Assembly: GCF_001186365.1 (NCBI RefSeq)
Contig: NZ_LDTZ01000016.1
Coordinates: 434,001 to 498,000 of the forward strand
Length of the DNA: 64,000 bases
Source: Gordonia jacobaea
GTDB taxonomy: Bacteria; Actinomycetota; Actinomycetes; Mycobacteriales; Mycobacteriaceae
Direction of reading: 5' to 3'
Shown: piece by piece, positions 28,896 through 38,275 of the stretch
Position numbering within the stretch: position 1 is the first letter of the stretch
Layout: each line of letters begins with the position of its first letter
Translations under genes and position numbers: made by a program
The notes under the pieces: model-generated
Databases searched by the model: none
What the model was told of the DNA's origin: nothing
Seen by the model: the letters and a program-made list of their open reading frames with translations, nothing else

Positions 28896-30260
28896 GTGAC
28901 TGCGACTCCCACGACCTCATCTGATCGGCTCGTCGGATCGACGAACGCCGCGAGCACGGAGCCGTCTATAGACGAGACAGACGACGAACGGCGACGGCGG
29001 CTGCGGACGGTCGCGCTGGCGAGCCTGCTCGGGACGACCGTCGAGTGGTACGACTTCTTTCTGTACGCGACCGCGGCGAGTCTGGTCTTCAACACGGTGT
29101 TCTTCCCGCACCAGAGTGGATTCGTCGGCACTTTGCTGACGTTCGCGACCTTTGCTGTCGGATTCGTGGTGCGCCCGATCGGCGGCGTCGTATTCGGTCA
29201 CATCGGCGACCGGATCGGCCGGAAGAAGACGCTGGCGCTGACGATGGTGATGATGGGGCTCGCCACCGCATTGATGGGCGTGCTGCCGACGGCCGCGCAG
29301 GTCGGCATCGTCGCGCCGATCCTGCTCCTGGTGCTCCGCGTCGTACAGGGGTTCGCGCTCGGAGGGGAGTGGGCGGGTGCGGTGCTGCTCGCCGTCGAAC
29401 ACAGTCCGCGGGGGCGTCGAGGTTTCTTCGGTTCGATTCCGCAGATCGGTCTGGCGCTCGGACTCGCACTGGGCACGGCGGTGTTCGCCCTGCTGCAGGT
29501 GGTCTTCGACGACGATGCGTTCCTCGCCTACGGCTGGCGCATCGCCTTCCTCGGCAGCATCGTGTTGGTGATCATCGGATTCGTGGTGCGCCTCAAGGTC
29601 GACGAGACGCCCGCCTTCCAGGAGGTCGACGAACTCTCCCAGAAGTCGTCCGCGCCGCTCAAAGAGGTGGTGCATCGACCGTATACGCGCAACACGGTGC
29701 TCGGGCTGCTCGCTCGCTGGGGTGAGGGGTCGGCGTTCAACACCTGGGGTGTCTTCGCGATCGCTTATGCGACAACACAACTCGACCTGCCCAAGGTTTC
29801 GGTTCTGATCTCGGTGACGATCGCCGCGCTGGTGATGGCCGTGCTGTTGCCGGTGTCGGGAGTACTCACCGATCGGTTCGGGCCCAAGCGTGTGTATCTG
29901 GCGGGCATGATCGCCTACTCGGTGGCGGTGTACCCGGTGTTCGCGCTCTTCGGCACCGCCGACCTCGTCTGGTTCACGGTGGGACTCGTGGCGGTGTTCG
30001 GCGTCGTGCACGCCCTGTTCTACGGCGCGCAGGGCACGTTGTTCGCGAGCCTGTACCCGACGCCGGTCCGCTACACCGGGCTGTCGGTGGTCTATCAGTT
30101 CTCCGGGATCTACGCGTCGGGTCTTACGCCGCTCATCCTGACCGCGCTGCTCGGCGCAGCGGGTGGCACGCCGTGGCTGGCCGCTGGCTACCTGGTGCTG
30201 ACAGGACTGATCAGCGTCGTCGCGACCTCGCTGATCCGCCGCAGCGACCAGTTCTTCTGA
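28896..30260 (+). CDS. MFS transporter, metabolite:H+ symporter (MHS) type
   Basis: 454 residues, 12 hydrophobic segments. W-Y-D-F-F-L-Y near residue 50 and G-H-I-G-D-R-I-G-R-K-K-T between TM2 and TM3 are signatures of the MHS family (citrate, alpha-ketoglutarate, shikimate, proline/betaine importers). Polar 40-residue N-terminus. GTG start without a strong ribosome binding site. Substrate unknown. Convergent with the isochorismatase-like gene, 35 nt apart. Confidence 0.9.
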   Translation: MTATPTTSSDRLVGSTNAASTEPSIDETDDERRRRLRTVALASLLGTTVEWYDFFLYATAASLVFNTVFFPHQSGFVGTLLTFATFAVGFVVRPIGGVVFGHIGDRIGRKKTLALTMVMMGLATALMGVLPTAAQVGIVAPILLLVLRVVQGFALGGEWAGAVLLAVEHSPRGRRGFFGSIPQIGLALGLALGTAVFALLQVVFDDDAFLAYGWRIAFLGSIVLVIIGFVVRLKVDETPAFQEVDELSQKSSAPLKEVVHRPYTRNTVLGLLARWGEGSAFNTWGVFAIAYATTQLDLPKVSVLISVTIAALVMAVLLPVSGVLTDRFGPKRVYLAGMIAYSVAVYPVFALFGTADLVWFTVGLVAVFGVVHALFYGAQGTLFASLYPTPVRYTGLSVVYQFSGIYASGLTPLILTALLGAAGGTPWLAAGYLVLTGLISVVATSLIRRSDQFF

Positions 30261-30295
30261 TCGCCGCGGCGGTGCTGCCTACGCGTGCGACCTGG

Positions 30296-30913
30296 TCACA
30301 GCGCCGCGAGAACCTCCGACGACTCGACGGGCAGCGAGAACATCGGATAGTCGAACGAGATCGCGTTCTCGTGTTCTGCCTGCGACGTCGCGGCGGTGCA
30401 GTCGGTGAGCGTGATGACGCGGTAGCCGTTCTCGTAACCCGACCGCATCGTCGACTCGACGCAGCAGTTGGTGAGGAATCCGCCGAGGATGATCGTCTCG
30501 ATTCCCTTGCTGCGCAGGATGAAATCGATGTTGGTGCTCGCGAAGGTATCGAGTCCGCGTTTGCCCTCGATGAGGATGTCGCCCTCTGTCGGGGCGAGGT
30601 CGTCGACGATCGCGGCACCCCACGTGCCCTTCACGAAGGCGTTGCCGTCGACGACGCCCTTGAGGATTCCGTACGGGTGCCGGGTCAGTTCGCCGTAGCC
30701 CGGGGCGAAGGTGATGGGTGCGTGCATGATCGTCACCCCGGCGGCACGGGCCTTGTCGACGAGAGTGACAGTGTTGGCCAGCATGTCCGTCGAGTCCATG
30801 ACCTCGGCGACGGCGTCGTGCAAAACGCCTCCGTCGCTGGTGAACTCGTTCTGGTATTCGATGAGCACCAATGCTGTGGTTGCGGGGTCGAGGGTGAGCG
30901 TGTCGTCGGCCAT
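30296..30913 (-). CDS. Isochorismatase-like cysteine hydrolase
   Basis: 205 residues. The Cys nucleophile is in G-F-L-T-N-C-C-V-E-S-T and the lysine in I-E-G-K-R-G. The first triad residue, usually Asp in I-D-x-Q-N-D-F, appears as Glu in L-I-E-Y-Q-N-E-F, a variant of a known subfamily. ATG at 30913 with GGGAG eight bases upstream. Such enzymes hydrolyse amides or isochorismate-like substrates; the target is unknown. Confidence 0.88.
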   Translation of the reverse strand: MADDTLTLDPATTALVLIEYQNEFTSDGGVLHDAVAEVMDSTDMLANTVTLVDKARAAGVTIMHAPITFAPGYGELTRHPYGILKGVVDGNAFVKGTWGAAIVDDLAPTEGDILIEGKRGLDTFASTNIDFILRSKGIETIILGGFLTNCCVESTMRSGYENGYRVITLTDCTAATSQAEHENAISFDYPMFSLPVESSEVLAAL

Positions 30914-30930
30914 GAGTACTCCCAGTGTGC

Positions 30931-30946
30931 AGTGATCGGGGTCACA
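30931..30946. promoter_or_regulatory. CRP/GlxR-like site between isochorismatase gene and malQ
   Basis: AGTGA-N6-TCACA, nine of ten consensus bases. Centred 26 nt upstream of the isochorismatase ATG and 89 nt upstream of the malQ GTG: repressing position for the first, activating position for the second. Confidence 0.5.
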
Positions 30947-31027
30947 AGAATTGAACTGCGTGCTGCGTCGTCGCGCAAGGTTGTCGGTGAGCGCGCGTGC
31001 TCGCCGAATCGGTGAGACGATGCAGAC

Positions 31028-33193
31028 GTGACGACCGATCAGGTGAGTGACCGGCTGGCCGAGCTCGCACAGCGCTGCGGAGTGAGCATCGGCTACACCG
31101 GTTGGGATCAGGAGTATCACGAGGTTTCGCGGGACACGCTGGTTGCGGTGCTCGCCTCGCTCGACGTCGCGGCAGCCACCGATACGGAGATCGAGCAGTC
31201 TCTCGCAGAACTCGATGTGGCTCCGTGGCGGTCGTTCCTGCCTCCGGTCACCGTTGTCACCGAGGGAGATGACGCGACGTTCGCTGTGCACGTTCCGCAC
31301 GGCGATCCGGTCGCGGTCTGTATCCGAACGGAATCGGGGGACACGCTCGCGCCGACACAGCTCGACGTGTGGACCCAGCCGCGGGACGTCGACGGTGTGC
31401 TCACCGGGCGGGCGACGTTCGCGTTGCCGTCGGATCTGCCGCAGGGCTATCACGAGATCGTCGGGGCCAATCCGGCGCGCGACGTCAACGCGACCGCACC
31501 CTTGATCGTCACGCCACGTCGGCTATCGACCGCAGACGATCTCCTCGGTGCCCAGCGGTGGGGGCTGGCGCTACAGCTGTACTCGGTACGTTCGGCAGCG
31601 TCGTGGGGGGTCGGCGACTTTGCCGACCTCGCCCAGGTGTGCGAGGTCGCGGGCAGCGTCTACGGCGCCGACTTCGTCCAGGTCAACCCGATGCACGCCG
31701 CGGCACCACGCCCACCCGTCGAGGCATCTCCATACCTGCCCGCAACACGTCGCTTCGTCAATCCGCTCTACATCAGGGTCGAGGACATCCCCGAGGCCGA
31801 CGCCCTGCCGAAACCGCAACGTAAATGGATCAAGGGACTGCAGAAGGAATTCTTCGGCGACGACCTCGATCCGTCGAGAATCAAGCGCAACAAGTCATAT
31901 CGGGCGAAACTCGACGTGCTCGAACTGATCCACGACGTTCCGCGGAGTAAGCGTCGCGAGCACGCGTTTCTGCGGTTCTGCAAGCGAGAAGGCAAAGGGC
32001 TCAAGGGTTTCGCCACCTGGTGTGTACTCGTCGAACGCTTCGGGAATGACGAGACGAATTGGCCCGCCAAGACGTCCGATCCGCGATATCTCAAGCGGGT
32101 ACGTCGACGCTACAGCGATCGCGTCGACTTCTACATGTGGTTGCAGTGGATCTGCGACGAGCAGTTGGCCGCGGCTCAGCATGCGGCCACGTCGTCGGGT
32201 ATGAGTATCGGGATCATCACCGACCTGGCCGTCGGGGTCGACCGCCATGGAGCCGATGCCTGGATGCTCGGTGGCGTACTGGCCTCCGGTGCGACCGTCG
32301 GCGCGCCACCCGACGGCTTCAATCAGCAGGGGCAGGGCTGGAATCAGCCGCCGTGGCATCCCGGCCGACTCGCAGCCGCCGGGTATGCGCCCTATCGCGA
32401 CATGCTGAGGACGGTTCTGCGGCATGCAGGCGGCCTCCGTGTCGACCACATCCTCGGGCTCTTCAGGCTGTGGTGGATTCCCGACGGAATGGGTCCCGCA
32501 GGCGGCACTTATGTCCGCTACGACCACGACGCGCTGCTCGGCATCCTGGCTCTCGAGGCGCAGCGGGCAGGTGCGGTGGTGATCGGCGAGGATCTCGGAG
32601 TCTTCGAGCCGACGGTGCAGACCGCGCTGGCGCAGCGCGGAATCCTCGGGACGTCGATTCTGTGGTTCGAGCACGGGCCGTATGCGCCGATCCCGCCGGA
32701 GGAGTACCGAGAACTCTGTCTCACCTCGGTGACCACGCATGACCTGCCACCGACGCTGGGCTACCTGGCGGGCGAGCACATAGACCTGCGCGCCGAACTC
32801 GGCCTGCTCGAGACGTCCGAGTCCGAGGAACGCGCCCGTGACGCACGCGACCGCGACGCCATCCTCGACCTGGCGCGCGCACGCGGGCTGCTCGATCCGG
32901 ACACCGATCTGACGAGCGCGGAAACGGTGGAAGCGCTGTACCGGCTCATCGCGGCAAGCCCGTCGGTGCTGCTCGGAGTGGCACTCGTCGACGCCGTCGG
33001 GGAGCGTCGGATTCAGAACCAACCGGGCACCGACAGCGATCAGTACCCCAACTGGTGCATTCCGCTCGCAGACGATGACGGGACCGTCGTGCTCGTCGAG
33101 GATCTCGCAAGCAGCCGTCGGTTCGCCGACCTCGTCGCAGCCCTGGTGGGGGAGGGCGTCGGCGCGGATCGACGCTCACTGCTCCAGGACTGA
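31028..33193 (+). CDS. malQ: 4-alpha-glucanotransferase (GH77)
   Basis: 721 residues, the long actinobacterial/enterobacterial MalQ with N-terminal extra beta domains (about 1-160) before the GH77 barrel. Catalytic motifs: nucleophile Asp in R-V-D-H-I-L-G, acid/base Glu in V-I-G-E-D-L-G, and the third carboxylate in T-T-H-D-L-P. It transfers maltodextrin segments in glycogen/maltodextrin recycling in the cytosol. GTG start. Stands alone; a CRP-like site lies in its upstream region. Confidence 0.95.
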   Translation: MTTDQVSDRLAELAQRCGVSIGYTGWDQEYHEVSRDTLVAVLASLDVAAATDTEIEQSLAELDVAPWRSFLPPVTVVTEGDDATFAVHVPHGDPVAVCIRTESGDTLAPTQLDVWTQPRDVDGVLTGRATFALPSDLPQGYHEIVGANPARDVNATAPLIVTPRRLSTADDLLGAQRWGLALQLYSVRSAASWGVGDFADLAQVCEVAGSVYGADFVQVNPMHAAAPRPPVEASPYLPATRRFVNPLYIRVEDIPEADALPKPQRKWIKGLQKEFFGDDLDPSRIKRNKSYRAKLDVLELIHDVPRSKRREHAFLRFCKREGKGLKGFATWCVLVERFGNDETNWPAKTSDPRYLKRVRRRYSDRVDFYMWLQWICDEQLAAAQHAATSSGMSIGIITDLAVGVDRHGADAWMLGGVLASGATVGAPPDGFNQQGQGWNQPPWHPGRLAAAGYAPYRDMLRTVLRHAGGLRVDHILGLFRLWWIPDGMGPAGGTYVRYDHDALLGILALEAQRAGAVVIGEDLGVFEPTVQTALAQRGILGTSILWFEHGPYAPIPPEEYRELCLTSVTTHDLPPTLGYLAGEHIDLRAELGLLETSESEERARDARDRDAILDLARARGLLDPDTDLTSAETVEALYRLIAASPSVLLGVALVDAVGERRIQNQPGTDSDQYPNWCIPLADDDGTVVLVEDLASSRRFADLVAALVGEGVGADRRSLLQD

Positions 33194-33238
33194 CCGACCG
33201 CAGACTGCCTTACCCGGCGGCGGTTGACCTGAAGGGAA

Positions 33239-34534
33239 TCAGGCGAAGGCGCGGGCGTTCTCGCGCCGCACAGCGACGGCGGTCGACACCAGCGCGATGA
33301 GCGCGAGCACGCCGACGGCCACGTTGAACACGACCCCCGACGTTTTGAGGCCCCAGTGAGATGCCGCGATACCTTCGCCGACGATCGGGATGGAGATGGC
33401 GACGTAGGCGACGACGAAGAACGTCGACATCACCTCGGCCCGACGGTCTGCAGGACTGGCGGCGACGACCGCGGCGAGTCCCTTGCTGAACGAAAGGCCT
33501 TGTCCCGCACCGGCGATCAACGCGCCGATGACGAGCAATGTGAACGAGGCCGCGAGTAGTCCGCCAACCAGAACGGCCATGCCGACGACCAGGAGCGCAC
33601 AACCCGCGATCAGTGCGCGTTCGGTGGGGATCGCGCGACCGGCGATCTGCGCGACGGCAGACGCACCGAACAGCAGGAACACCAGGCCCCCGGCGAGCGC
33701 GGGCGAGTGGATGCCGAGCACGTGCGACACGAACGACGGGGTCACGCCGGTGAACGTGCCCATCACCGCGAATCCCGCGAACGCCGCGATTGCGGCACGC
33801 ACGAAGACCGCGCGTGTCTCCGGTGGCACCGACAGCTTCTGAACCGACAGACGAACTCCCGGTTTGCGGGTCACCGGCTCGGTCATGAACCAGATGCCGA
33901 CGAACACGATCGCAAGCAGGACGAGGTCGACGATGAACGCGGTGCGCAGCGGCGCCGGGGCGAACTGCGCGAGCAGTCCGGCGATGAGTGGGCCGAGGCC
34001 GAGGCCGCCGATGTTGGCCGCGGTCGCGAGTGCGGGCGCACGGTGACGCCAGCTCGCAGGCGCGAGTTCGATGACCGCTGCGGTCGCCGCACCTGCGTAG
34101 ATACCTGCCGACAGACCGGAGAGCACACGTCCGATCATGAGCTGCCAGACCGGGCCCGCGGTCAGGAAGACGACGGCGCTGATCGCCGAGAGGATCGCGC
34201 CGGCGATCAGCAGCGGACGCCTGCCGAGGATGTCCGACCAGCGTCCGAAGCAGATCAGGGCAACGATCACGCCGGCCGCATACACGGCGAAGATGATCGT
34301 CGTCGTGGTGACGCCGAAGCCGAGGTCCTTCGCGTAGATCGAGTACAGCGGAGTCGGCAGCGTGGTGCCGAGCATCACGACCGCGAAAGCCGCGATGGCC
34401 GCTATGAATGAACGTGCCCCACCGGAGTGCGTTTCGAGGGAGTGTGTTTCGACGGAATCAGAAGGTGTTTCGACGGAATCAGGCCGTGTGGAAGCGGATT
34501 TCTGAGAGTGCATCGGGCCGGGCGTCTGCGTCAT
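33239..34534 (-). CDS. MFS transporter (12 TM)
   Basis: 431 residues. Twelve hydrophobic segments and G-R-W-S-D-I-L-G-R-R-P as loop 2-3 motif. Before TM1 there is a polar 35-residue tail with a repeated V-E-T unit, coded by direct repeats GTTTCGACGGAATCAG at about 34437-34490. Sugar/drug-type MFS, substrate unknown. ATG at 34534 chosen (AGG nine bases upstream); 34513 is possible. Confidence 0.88.
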   Translation of the reverse strand: MTQTPGPMHSQKSASTRPDSVETPSDSVETHSLETHSGGARSFIAAIAAFAVVMLGTTLPTPLYSIYAKDLGFGVTTTTIIFAVYAAGVIVALICFGRWSDILGRRPLLIAGAILSAISAVVFLTAGPVWQLMIGRVLSGLSAGIYAGAATAAVIELAPASWRHRAPALATAANIGGLGLGPLIAGLLAQFAPAPLRTAFIVDLVLLAIVFVGIWFMTEPVTRKPGVRLSVQKLSVPPETRAVFVRAAIAAFAGFAVMGTFTGVTPSFVSHVLGIHSPALAGGLVFLLFGASAVAQIAGRAIPTERALIAGCALLVVGMAVLVGGLLAASFTLLVIGALIAGAGQGLSFSKGLAAVVAASPADRRAEVMSTFFVVAYVAISIPIVGEGIAASHWGLKTSGVVFNVAVGVLALIALVSTAVAVRRENARAFA

Positions 34535-34597
34535 ACGAGGCCTAGCGTCGAAGCACCCCACGGTATTCCGTAGCGGGATCGGGTGCGTTTCTGGTGA

Positions 34598-34659
34598 ATG
34601 TGTGTCTTACGTAAGGATGTGGGTGCTGCAGCACCCACATCTTTCGATTCGACACACAT
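34598..34659. repeat. 62-bp palindromic element, copy 5
   Basis: Between divergent genes. The inner 26-bp GATGTGGGTGC...GCACCCACATC is a perfect palindrome. Right flank CTACCG as for copy 4. Confidence 0.92.
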
Positions 34660-34701
34660 CTACCGATCGATCGGGGAGGGCCGCTAGGCACCGTCGGATT
34701 C

Positions 34702-35949
34702 ATGCCGGGAATGTCCTCTATCGCCGCACAAGCCGCATCGGACCGTTACGGTATATCCGTGCCAGCCATCGATCCCACGATTCTTGCCACCACGTCGCGC
34801 ATGCCGTTTGCCGTCGATGAAATTCACAAGCTCGGCGTGACCGGGCGGCGAGTAATTGCCGCCGATACGTTCAGTTCCGCACCGGGGAGCCATTCACGCG
34901 GAGCCTCCAAGCATTTCACGGTGCCCGCGCCGACCCAGGAGACCGAGGCGTTCATCGCCGCGATCGTCGACATCATCGACGCCGAGAACGTCACCTGGTT
35001 GTTGCCGATGTTCGAGGAGGTGTTCTACCTCGCCTACCATCGCGACCGGTTGCTGGCGGGGCACCCCGACCTCGAGCTGTTCTTTCCGGACTTCTCGACG
35101 CTGCATCGCGTGCATGACAAGGTGACCTTCGCCGAGCTGTGTCGGTCGTTGAATCTTCCTGTGGCCGAATCGATCACGGCGACGAACGATGACGAACTGC
35201 GGGCGGCCACCGCTCACTGGGAGCACTGGTTCGCGCGCGCCGCCTACGGCCGCGGCGGGCTCGACGTCGTCACGAATACCGGTCCACTCGCCGCGGAGAC
35301 GAGTCTCGACGCCGTACATCCCACCGCGGACGACCCGTGGTTGGTGCAGGAATACCTGAAGGGTGTCGACCGGTGCAGTTGGAGCGTGGTGCACCACGGC
35401 GAGGTGGTGCTGCATTCCTGCTATGAGCACCCGTTGGCCATCGACAATCGGGGCGGAATCGTATTCGAGTCGGTCGATTCTCCCGAGTCGTTGCACGCGG
35501 CACAAACCATCGCGCGTGAATTGAACTGGCACGGCCAGATCAGCTTCGACTTCTTGGTGACCGACGACGGCGTGCACCACATGGTGGAGTGCAATCCGCG
35601 TCCCACCGCCGGGTGCACCATCGCCACACCCGAGGAATTCGACGCCGCGCTGTTCGATCCGGGCGAGCTGGTCGTGGTCCCGCCGGGACGCAAGAAGATG
35701 ATCAAGGCTGCCGTAATCCGCGATGTACTGATGCATCCGTCGCATTGGAAAACGAATCGCGCGGCGGCGAAGGGTGCGGCGGGTGTCTACGACCAGCGCA
35801 AGGATCACCTGCCGCTGCTGTACTCGGCGCTGTCGCTGCAGCACGTCGCCAAGTACCGCAGGCAACTCGGCGTCGATCGCAAGAAGGGAGAGCAGCTCGT
35901 CGCCACGCAGTTCTTCGACGTCCTCTACGACGGCTCATCGATCGGCTGA
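34702..35949 (+). CDS. ATP-grasp domain protein
   Basis: 415 residues. N-terminal Rossmann-like preATP domain (T-I-L-A-T-T-S-R-M-P-F...R-V-I-A-A-D), central ATP-grasp with P-W-L-V-Q-E-Y-L-K-G and the metal-binding V-E-C-N-P-R-P-T-A-G. Such proteins form amide or thioester bonds by acyl-phosphate chemistry; the substrates are unknown. The start could be ATG 34702, ATG 34711 or GTG 34758, none with a clear ribosome binding site. The flavin monooxygenase follows 96 nt later on the same strand. Confidence 0.82.
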   Translation: MPGMSSIAAQAASDRYGISVPAIDPTILATTSRMPFAVDEIHKLGVTGRRVIAADTFSSAPGSHSRGASKHFTVPAPTQETEAFIAAIVDIIDAENVTWLLPMFEEVFYLAYHRDRLLAGHPDLELFFPDFSTLHRVHDKVTFAELCRSLNLPVAESITATNDDELRAATAHWEHWFARAAYGRGGLDVVTNTGPLAAETSLDAVHPTADDPWLVQEYLKGVDRCSWSVVHHGEVVLHSCYEHPLAIDNRGGIVFESVDSPESLHAAQTIARELNWHGQISFDFLVTDDGVHHMVECNPRPTAGCTIATPEEFDAALFDPGELVVVPPGRKKMIKAAVIRDVLMHPSHWKTNRAAAKGAAGVYDQRKDHLPLLYSALSLQHVAKYRRQLGVDRKKGEQLVATQFFDVLYDGSSIG

Positions 35950-35988
35950 GCTCCCGTCGACCGTAAGCCGCCACTCTTTGCCTCCGAA

Positions 35989-36018
35989 GTGACCTGGGTT
36001 ACTGTGTTTGTAGGTCAC
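35989..36018. promoter_or_regulatory. Inverted repeat upstream of the flavin monooxygenase
   Basis: GTGACCT (35989-35995) and AGGTCAC (36012-36018), perfect 7-bp arms 16 nt apart, ending 28 nt before the GTG start. Reads like a regulator operator over the promoter; no regulator is adjacent. Confidence 0.4.
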
Positions 36019-36045
36019 AGATACTTCGGGGAGTGAGGTCGGATC

Positions 36046-37530
36046 GTGGTGCAGCCAGATCATGAGGTCGTCATCGTCGGCGCGGGTTTCGGCGGAATGG
36101 GCGGCGCCATCGAACTCAAGCGGCAGGGCGTCGAATCGATTGCGATTCTCGAACGCGAAGACGACCTCGGTGGCACGTGGCACGTCAATCACTATCCGGG
36201 CCTCGCAGTCGATATCGCGTCGGTGACGTACTCGTATTCGTTCGAGCCGAATCCGTTCTGGTCGCGGCTGTTCGCTCCGGGCGCGGAGCTCAAACGCTAT
36301 GCCGAGCACATTGCCGACAAGTACGACCTCAAGCGGCACATGGAGTTCGGCACGAGCGTCGAGAAGGCTGAGTGGGATGAGCAGTCGCGGCTGTGGACCG
36401 TGTACACCGCAGATGGTTCGAGTCGCACCTGTCGCTACTACGTGACCGCCACGGGATTCCTGTCGCAACCGCACGTCCCCGATTTTCCCGGGCTCGACTC
36501 GTTCGAAGGGAAGGTGCTGCACACCGCCGACTGGGAGGACGGATTCGACTTCACCGGGCGTCGGGTCGCAATCATCGGCACCGGCGCGACGGCCGTGGAA
36601 TTGATTCCCGAAGCCGCACGCGACGCGGCGCATCTGACGGTCTTTCAACGCACACCGATCTGGGTGGTGCCCAAGGTCGATTTCCCCATTCCCGCTGCGC
36701 TGCAGAATCTGTTCGCCACGGTGCCGCTCACACAACGCACTGCTCGTCTGGTGAACACCTCGCTGCTCGAGATGCTGATGGTCTTCGGCGTTTTGCACTT
36801 CAAGCAATTCAAACCGGGCAACAAGGCAGCGGCACTGCTGGCCCGGGCGCATCTGCGCGCCCAGGTTCCCGACCGCGCGACCAGGCGAGCGCTGACACCC
36901 GACTATGACTTCGGGTGTAAGCGACCGACATTCTCCAACAAGTACTTTCGGGCTTACGCGCGGCCGAACGTCACGCTGGAGACCGGAGGCATCGGACACT
37001 TCGAACCCGACGCGATCGTGAGTGCCGACGGAACGCGACACGAGATCGACACGCTCGTACTCGCCACCGGATTCGACCTGTGGGACACCAACTTTCCCGC
37101 GATGACCGTGATCGGTCGAGAGGGTCGCAACCTCGGAAAGTGGTGGCGCGACAACCGTTTCCAGGCGTTCGAGGGCATCACCGTTCCGCGTTTCCCGAAC
37201 TTCCTGTCGCTCAACAGTCCGTACTCTTACAGCGGGCTCTCGTACTTCACGACGATCGAGGCGCAGATGAAGCACATCGCGCGCCTGTTCGGCGAGATGC
37301 GTCGACGCAAGTCCGAGGTCTTCGAGGTGACCGACGCCGCCAACGACGCGTTCCTCGACGAGGTCACCGAGCATCTGCAGTCGTCGGTGTTCTATCGCGG
37401 AAACTGTGCGACGTCGCGCAGCTACTACTTCGACCCACACGGCGAGGCGACGCTCCTGCGTCCTAATTCGACGCTGACCACACTGCGCGAGATGGACTGC
37501 TACCCGTTGGAGTCCTACTCCTATCGTTGA
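36046..37530 (+). CDS. FAD-dependent monooxygenase, Baeyer-Villiger/flavin monooxygenase type
   Basis: 494 residues. FAD motif G-A-G-F-G-G-M-G at the N-terminus, NADPH motif G-T-G-A-T-A near 183, and the BVMO-like fingerprint F-E-G-K-V-L-H-T-A-D-W-E near 160. The last position is Glu where typical BVMOs have Pro or Asp, so classification between BVMO and the broader flavin monooxygenase family is open. GTG start with GGGGAG 13 nt upstream. Oxidises a ketone or other soft nucleophile; substrate unknown. An inverted repeat precedes it. Confidence 0.87.
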   Translation: MVQPDHEVVIVGAGFGGMGGAIELKRQGVESIAILEREDDLGGTWHVNHYPGLAVDIASVTYSYSFEPNPFWSRLFAPGAELKRYAEHIADKYDLKRHMEFGTSVEKAEWDEQSRLWTVYTADGSSRTCRYYVTATGFLSQPHVPDFPGLDSFEGKVLHTADWEDGFDFTGRRVAIIGTGATAVELIPEAARDAAHLTVFQRTPIWVVPKVDFPIPAALQNLFATVPLTQRTARLVNTSLLEMLMVFGVLHFKQFKPGNKAAALLARAHLRAQVPDRATRRALTPDYDFGCKRPTFSNKYFRAYARPNVTLETGGIGHFEPDAIVSADGTRHEIDTLVLATGFDLWDTNFPAMTVIGREGRNLGKWWRDNRFQAFEGITVPRFPNFLSLNSPYSYSGLSYFTTIEAQMKHIARLFGEMRRRKSEVFEVTDAANDAFLDEVTEHLQSSVFYRGNCATSRSYYFDPHGEATLLRPNSTLTTLREMDCYPLESYSYR

Positions 37531-37563
37531 GTTGCAGTCTGGGAGAGAGGGTTTGGTTCCTCG

Positions 37564-38235
37564 TTACGATCCGACGTTCGCTGTGAGGTTGATCAGCAGC
37601 GCGACGATCACGGTGCCGAAGAAGTAGCTCAGCAGGGCGTGGAAGACCAGTGTCCGACGAAGCCGCGATGAGCCGACGTCGGTGTCGGAGATCGCATAGC
37701 TCATCCCGACTGTGATCGCGACGTACACGAAGTCGCTGTAGCGCGGTGACTCCGACTGATGGAAGTCGATCAGCGGCCCGTCACCCTTCTGGGTATTTTC
37801 ACTGACCCCGTCGCCGCCGAAGTACATGCGTGCGTAGTGGGTTGCGTACATCGTGTGGATGGCGGCCCACGATGCCACCACCGATAGCAGTGCGATGAAG
37901 AGGAGTACCGCGTCTTTCCTTGTCAGTACCTCGACGATCCCGATGAGGCTCACGAAAGCTGCCAGTAGCACGATGACGAACGCGCCGAAGCGCGTGGGCT
38001 CCTCGCGGCTGGCGTGCGCCTCGGTTGCCTCGTTGTCCATCGGCCACAGCGCCAACCATGTCCACAGCACGAACAGACCTGCGCCGATAGCCCAGCCCGC
38101 CAGCGGTGCGGCGGTGGGGCGTTCCGACCAGATCCCAGCCGCGACCGCCCCGCCCACCACAATGCTCACGAGGAGACGAACCAGCACCGGGGCGTCGCCA
38201 CGATGCAGGCGCCACTTCTCGGGGAGAGAGTTCAT
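37564..38235 (-). CDS. DUF1345 membrane protein
   Basis: 223 residues, five or six hydrophobic segments. The A-I-H-T-M-Y-A-T-H-Y-A-R-M-Y-F stretch and Y-S-D-F-V-Y-V-A-I-T-V-G-M are characteristic of DUF1345. Function unknown. ATG at 38235 chosen because upstream codons lie in the divergent gene. Convergent with the flavin monooxygenase. Confidence 0.85.
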   Translation of the reverse strand: MNSLPEKWRLHRGDAPVLVRLLVSIVVGGAVAAGIWSERPTAAPLAGWAIGAGLFVLWTWLALWPMDNEATEAHASREEPTRFGAFVIVLLAAFVSLIGIVEVLTRKDAVLLFIALLSVVASWAAIHTMYATHYARMYFGGDGVSENTQKGDGPLIDFHQSESPRYSDFVYVAITVGMSYAISDTDVGSSRLRRTLVFHALLSYFFGTVIVALLINLTANVGS

Positions 38236-38275
38236 GGAGCAAGTACACACCGCGCGGCCGGAATAGGGTGGAGAC

